Assembly: GCA_021827245.1 (NCBI GenBank)
Contig: JAKAWN010000161.1
Coordinates: 1-13,561, forward strand
DNA: 13,561 bases
Source of the DNA: Acidobacteriota bacterium
GTDB lineage: Bacteria; Acidobacteriota; Terriglobia; UBA7540
Reading direction: 5' to 3'
This document shows positions 13,102 to 13,561 of the stretch, in pieces. The notes below the pieces were generated by a model, which was given only the letters and a program-made list of their open reading frames with translations, was not told the origin of the DNA and ran no database searches. Position numbers and translations under genes: made by a program. The stretch's first letter is position 1. Each line of letters starts with the position of its first letter.

Positions 13102-13561
13102 TTACGCGGAAACCCGCAAATCGTTCTTGAGCCCGAAGTAGGTAGCCGCAAAACGCGCATCGATCATGGCTTCCTGCCGGTCGACATTGCTGTTGACAAC
13201 ACCGTAAAGCGTCACATTCCCGTTGTCCACAATAATGTGGATGGGTGGGTTCGCCTGGTTGGCGTAATTGGCGAACATCGGATCACCGTAGATCCTCTCA
13301 GCAATTTCTTCGCGGATATGATCGTCCATGAACGATACGGGCAAGACCTGGATACTGTTCTTCAGGTAAGTCACACCTTTGATGTTAGCAAGAATGTTGC
13401 CCAAATCAGACTTCATGTAAGGCTGTGTGACCTGGCCACCCACAATCAGCCGGTTTCCCTGAGCAGCAAGAGTGATGTGGTCAAAAATCGTATAGAACGA
13501 ATAAGTCAGAACGTCGTAGCGTGCTTTCTTAAGAATCTGGAGTGGCGTAACGCCCGACCGG
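13102..13561 (-). CDS. BON-domain protein, 5' end outside the window
   Basis: The minus-strand frame is open from the window edge to the stop at 13102, giving the last 152 residues. Two BON-like repeats are visible. The first has 'ITLAAQGNRLIVGGQVTQPY...LANIKGVTYLKNSIQVLP'. The second starts near IREEIAERIYGDPMFAN, has IIVDNGNVTLYGVVNS, and ends 'ARFAATYFGLKNDLRV'. BON domains are thought to bind phospholipids or the cell envelope and are often exported; the signal peptide would lie outside the window. A GTG at 13443 could start a shorter protein but would cut the first domain. A strong terminator follows the gene. Confidence 0.85.
   Translation of the reverse strand, partial: RSGVTPLQILKKARYDVLTYSFYTIFDHITLAAQGNRLIVGGQVTQPYMKSDLGNILANIKGVTYLKNSIQVLPVSFMDDHIREEIAERIYGDPMFANYANQANPPIHIIVDNGNVTLYGVVNSNVDRQEAMIDARFAATYFGLKNDLRVSA

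Overview
The window is GC-rich bacterial chromosome (no host name is visible). The gene mix (BON-domain protein, MoxR ATPase, a DUF4861/GH88 polysaccharide-degradation protein, DUF1648 membrane protein) with long, poorly packed intergenic stretches and many decayed genes suggests an Acidobacteriota-like soil bacterium; this is inference only. No CRISPR array or rRNA was seen.

Layout. (1) Positions 1-6017 are a degenerate flank: a faint IS1595-like transposase relic, an intact cyclophilin-like protein, an intact flavin-reductase-like protein, an IS1182-type transposase relic, a DUF4861+GH88 glycoside hydrolase broken by two frameshifts and one stop codon, a 5'-truncated NucS-like nuclease and a tyrosine-integrase tail lying against a tRNA fragment. 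(2) Positions 6018-10528 are a compact integrated element of about 4.46 kb, bounded by a perfect 47-bp direct repeat. The right copy is the 3' half of an intact tRNA-Val(CAC); the left copy is an isolated tRNA fragment. (3) Positions 10559-13561 are more ordinary chromosome: an orphan MoxR ATPase, a convergent DUF1648 membrane protein, a small hypothetical gene, and a 5'-partial BON-domain protein with a clear terminator.

The element is the main interest. In order it carries: a leftward two-helix membrane protein; a divergent promoter with an operator-like palindrome; a 226-aa protein of unknown function with a possible C-terminal HTH; a 46-aa acidic peptide; a strong hairpin and four tandem TAATAY-like hexamers; a 71-residue single-helix protein with a basic tail; a SpoVG-like protein; a hairpin cluster; a 185-aa HUH replication initiator whose last motif (YVSKYVTK) resembles the two-tyrosine motif of phiX174 gene A protein; a 17-bp palindrome; and a complete tyrosine integrase that ends 18 bp from the tRNA. 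Tandem TTGCTCCCA sites lie just inside both att copies and look like integrase arm sites. Together the genes suggest a minimal element that excises by Int, replicates as a rolling circle through Rep, and reintegrates into tRNA-Val. No capsid, Zot-type ATPase or relaxase gene was found, so it may be a satellite or cryptic integrative plasmid dependent on a helper. I do not recognise this gene set as a named element family.
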